Assembly: GCA_016764035.1 (NCBI GenBank)
Contig: JAESSQ010000288.1
Coordinates: 1-7,275, forward strand
Length of the DNA stretch: 7,275 nt
Direction: 5' to 3'
From: Gammaproteobacteria bacterium
GTDB taxonomy: Bacteria; Pseudomonadota; Gammaproteobacteria; SZUA-229
Shown: positions 5,472 through 7,275 of the stretch, in pieces
Layout: the number at the start of each line of letters is the position of its first letter
Position numbering within the stretch: position 1 is the stretch's first letter
Notes under the pieces: model-generated
The model's database searches: none
What the model saw: only the letters and a program-made list of their open reading frames with translations
Told to the model about the DNA's origin: nothing
Translations under genes and position numbers: made by a program

Positions 5472-7275
5472 ATGAGCACAGATACAGACACTGGCGTGTC
5501 AAGTACGTTCGATGATTTAAATTTAAACAAGTCAATTCTTAAAATCTTGAATGAGATTGGTTATGAATCACCGTCTCCCATTCAGGAACAAGCCATTCCA
5601 TTATTACTCGACGGTCGAGATATTATCGGTCAGGCGCAAACAGGCACCGGTAAAACGGCGGCGTTTGCATTGCCGTTAATCTCGAACATGGATATGAAGC
5701 AGAAAGATCCTCAGTTACTAGTATTAGCGCCAACGCGTGAGCTGGCGATTCAGGTGGCTGAGGCATTTCAAAAATACGCAACCTACATGAAAGGTTTTCA
5801 TGTGTTGCCGGTTTATGGCGGCGCTGATTACAGCGGACAGATTCGTGCCTTGAAACGTGGTGTGCATGTGGTCGTCGGTACCCCTGGCAGGGTGATGGAT
5901 CATATCCGTAAAGGTACCTTGAAACTTGGTGGTTTGCGTGCACTGGTACTGGATGAAGCCGATGAAATGTTGCGTATGGGTTTCATTGATGATGTCGAAT
6001 GGATACTTGAACAAACACCGGATGACAGACAAATAGCGCTGTTTTCGGCGACTATGCCATCGCAGATTCGACGTATCGCGACCAATTATTTGAACAACCC
6101 TGAACAAGTTACCATCAAATCTAAAACAGCGACCATCGACACCATTCGTCAACGGTTCTGGCCGGTAAGTGGTGTGCATAAACTGGATGCTTTAACCCGA
6201 ATTCTGGAAGCAGAAGAATTTGGTGCCATTATTATCTTCGTGCGTACTAAAAACTCAACGGTTGAATTGTCGGATAAACTTTCTGCACGCGGTTATTCGT
6301 CAGCGGCATTAAATGGCGACATCGCACAAAATCAACGTGAGCGTACCATTCAAAATTTAAAGAATGGTAAGGTGGATATCGTTGTTGCTACCGATGTTGC
6401 TGCGCGTGGGCTTGATGTTGAGCGTATCAGTCATGTCATTAACTATGACGTACCGCATGATACCGAATCTTACGTGCATCGTATCGGGCGCACAGGTCGT
6501 GCAGGTAGAAAAGGTGACGCTATTTTATTCGTCGCGCCACGTGAAAAGCGTATGTTAAATTCGATCGAGCGGGCAACCCGGCAGAAGATTGAGATGATGG
6601 AACTGCCTTCCACAGAAATTATTAATGACAAACGTATCGATAAGTTTAAACAGAACATCACCGAAACGCTTGCCAGTGAAGATTTAACTTTGTTTACTCA
6701 GTTAGTTGAACAATATCAGCAAGAGCACAATATACCCGCACTGGAAATTGCAGCGGCTTTAGCCAAACGCTTGCAAGGTGGCAATGACTTTCTGTTGAGT
6801 AATAAGCCGCCAAGAAAACAAAAAAATCGTGAAGACTGGGATAGGGATGATCGCGGTAATCGAGATCGTCCGAGACGTGATAGACCTGGGCGTGACCGAT
6901 CAGATAGAAGTGAACGTGCACCAAGACGCGAACATAAGCCTAGAGATACAGCACTGGATGAAGGTATGCAGCGTTACCGTATTGAAGTCGGGCACGACCA
7001 CGAGGTTAAGCCGGGTAATATCGTCGGTGCCATTGCCAATGAAGCGGGTTTGGATTCAGAGCATATAGGCCATATCGACATTCAGAGCGACTACAGCACG
7101 GTGGATCTACCCGAGGGTATGCCCAAGGATACCTTCCAAGATTTAAAATCCGTTCGCGTCATGGGGCAAGCTCTGAAAATTCGCCGCTTTGATAAAAAGG
7201 AGCAGCCTAGCCAAAACCAGGATAAAAACCGGGAAACAGGCAAAGCAAAAAGTCAGGAAAAAAATAAGGAAGGAG
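5472..7275 (+). CDS. deaD: ATP-dependent RNA helicase DeaD/CsdA (3' end outside window)
   Basis: This DEAD-box helicase unwinds short RNA duplexes and acts in large-subunit ribosome biogenesis, mRNA decay and cold adaptation. All core motifs are intact: a Q motif around SPSPIQ, motif I AQTGTGKT (55-62), Ia PTRELA, Ib TPGR, II DEAD (161-164), III SAT (192-194), IV IIFVRT, V ATDVAARGLD and VI HRIGRTGR (336-343). After RecA domain 2 come the helical DeaD dimerisation-like region, an Arg/Asp-rich linker (about 453-494), and a DbpA/CsdA-type RNA-binding domain (about 499-572). A Lys/Gln/Asn-rich tail continues past the right edge. The frame is open for 601 codons without a stop; E. coli DeaD has about 629. 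The ATG at 5472 follows AGGT and gives the usual short lead into the Q motif. The linker and RNA-binding domain distinguish it from RhlE, SrmB and RhlB. Confidence 0.95.
   Translation, partial: MSTDTDTGVSSTFDDLNLNKSILKILNEIGYESPSPIQEQAIPLLLDGRDIIGQAQTGTGKTAAFALPLISNMDMKQKDPQLLVLAPTRELAIQVAEAFQKYATYMKGFHVLPVYGGADYSGQIRALKRGVHVVVGTPGRVMDHIRKGTLKLGGLRALVLDEADEMLRMGFIDDVEWILEQTPDDRQIALFSATMPSQIRRIATNYLNNPEQVTIKSKTATIDTIRQRFWPVSGVHKLDALTRILEAEEFGAIIIFVRTKNSTVELSDKLSARGYSSAALNGDIAQNQRERTIQNLKNGKVDIVVATDVAARGLDVERISHVINYDVPHDTESYVHRIGRTGRAGRKGDAILFVAPREKRMLNSIERATRQKIEMMELPSTEIINDKRIDKFKQNITETLASEDLTLFTQLVEQYQQEHNIPALEIAAALAKRLQGGNDFLLSNKPPRKQKNREDWDRDDRGNRDRPRRDRPGRDRSDRSERAPRREHKPRDTALDEGMQRYRIEVGHDHEVKPGNIVGAIANEAGLDSEHIGHIDIQSDYSTVDLPEGMPKDTFQDLKSVRVMGQALKIRRFDKKEQPSQNQDKNRETGKAKSQEKNKEG

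Noticed and set aside
5724..6179. Minus-strand open frame of 151 codons inside deaD
   Set aside because: The opposite strand encodes the intact DEAD-box core with all motifs, and this product has no recognisable domain. The other short frames at 5623-5943, 5900-6085, 6364-6558, 6470-6661, 6694-6924 and 6829-7068 are likewise shadows of deaD.
6828..6954. Possible sequence repeat or frameshift in the Arg/Asp-rich part of deaD
   Set aside because: The frame is continuous through it and a low-complexity charged linker before the RNA-binding domain is normal in DeaD proteins.

Overview
The window reads as a chromosomal segment of a moderately AT-rich gammaproteobacterium. The evidence is the close resemblance of two products to enterobacterial Mak fructokinase and RlmG 23S rRNA methyltransferase, a DeaD/CsdA-type DEAD-box helicase, and a MipA/OmpV-family outer-membrane protein, which implies a Gram-negative envelope. 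I cannot name the genus from sequence alone. I see no phage, plasmid, IS transposase, CRISPR array, tRNA or rRNA.

Layout: (1) 2-265, plus strand: the last 87 codons of a PduO-type cob(I)alamin adenosyltransferase, cut by the left edge. (2) 266-424: a spacer with a near-perfect 29-bp inverted repeat (copy A) and a 25-bp tandem duplication of its outer end. (3) 425-3354, plus strand: a tight cluster of mak (fructokinase, ROK family), rlmG (23S rRNA m2G methyltransferase) and a ten-helix EamA/DMT exporter. mak and rlmG overlap and eamA follows after 18 bp, so they are probably co-transcribed. (4) 5202 down to 3442, minus strand: a MipA/OmpV-family outer-membrane protein, a small DUF4870-like membrane protein and a SpoU/TrmH-family RNA methyltransferase. 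A second, more diverged copy of the inverted repeat (copy B) lies between the last two. The plus and minus clusters converge across an 87-bp spacer (3355-3441) with no convincing terminator. (5) 5203-5471: a divergent intergenic region with a long, structured 5' leader. (6) 5472 to the right edge, plus strand: deaD, running off the window after 601 codons.

Three of the genes act on RNA: rlmG modifies 23S rRNA, the TrmH-like enzyme methylates an unknown RNA, and deaD remodels RNA during ribosome assembly and cold adaptation. They are on different transcription units, so their proximity may be incidental. The rest are metabolic or envelope genes.

Most of the window is ordinary core-genome content. 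The parts most worth following are the deaD leader, which folds on paper into three nested helices plus a downstream hairpin with a mutually exclusive 7-bp alternative pairing, and the dispersed inverted-repeat family at gene boundaries.
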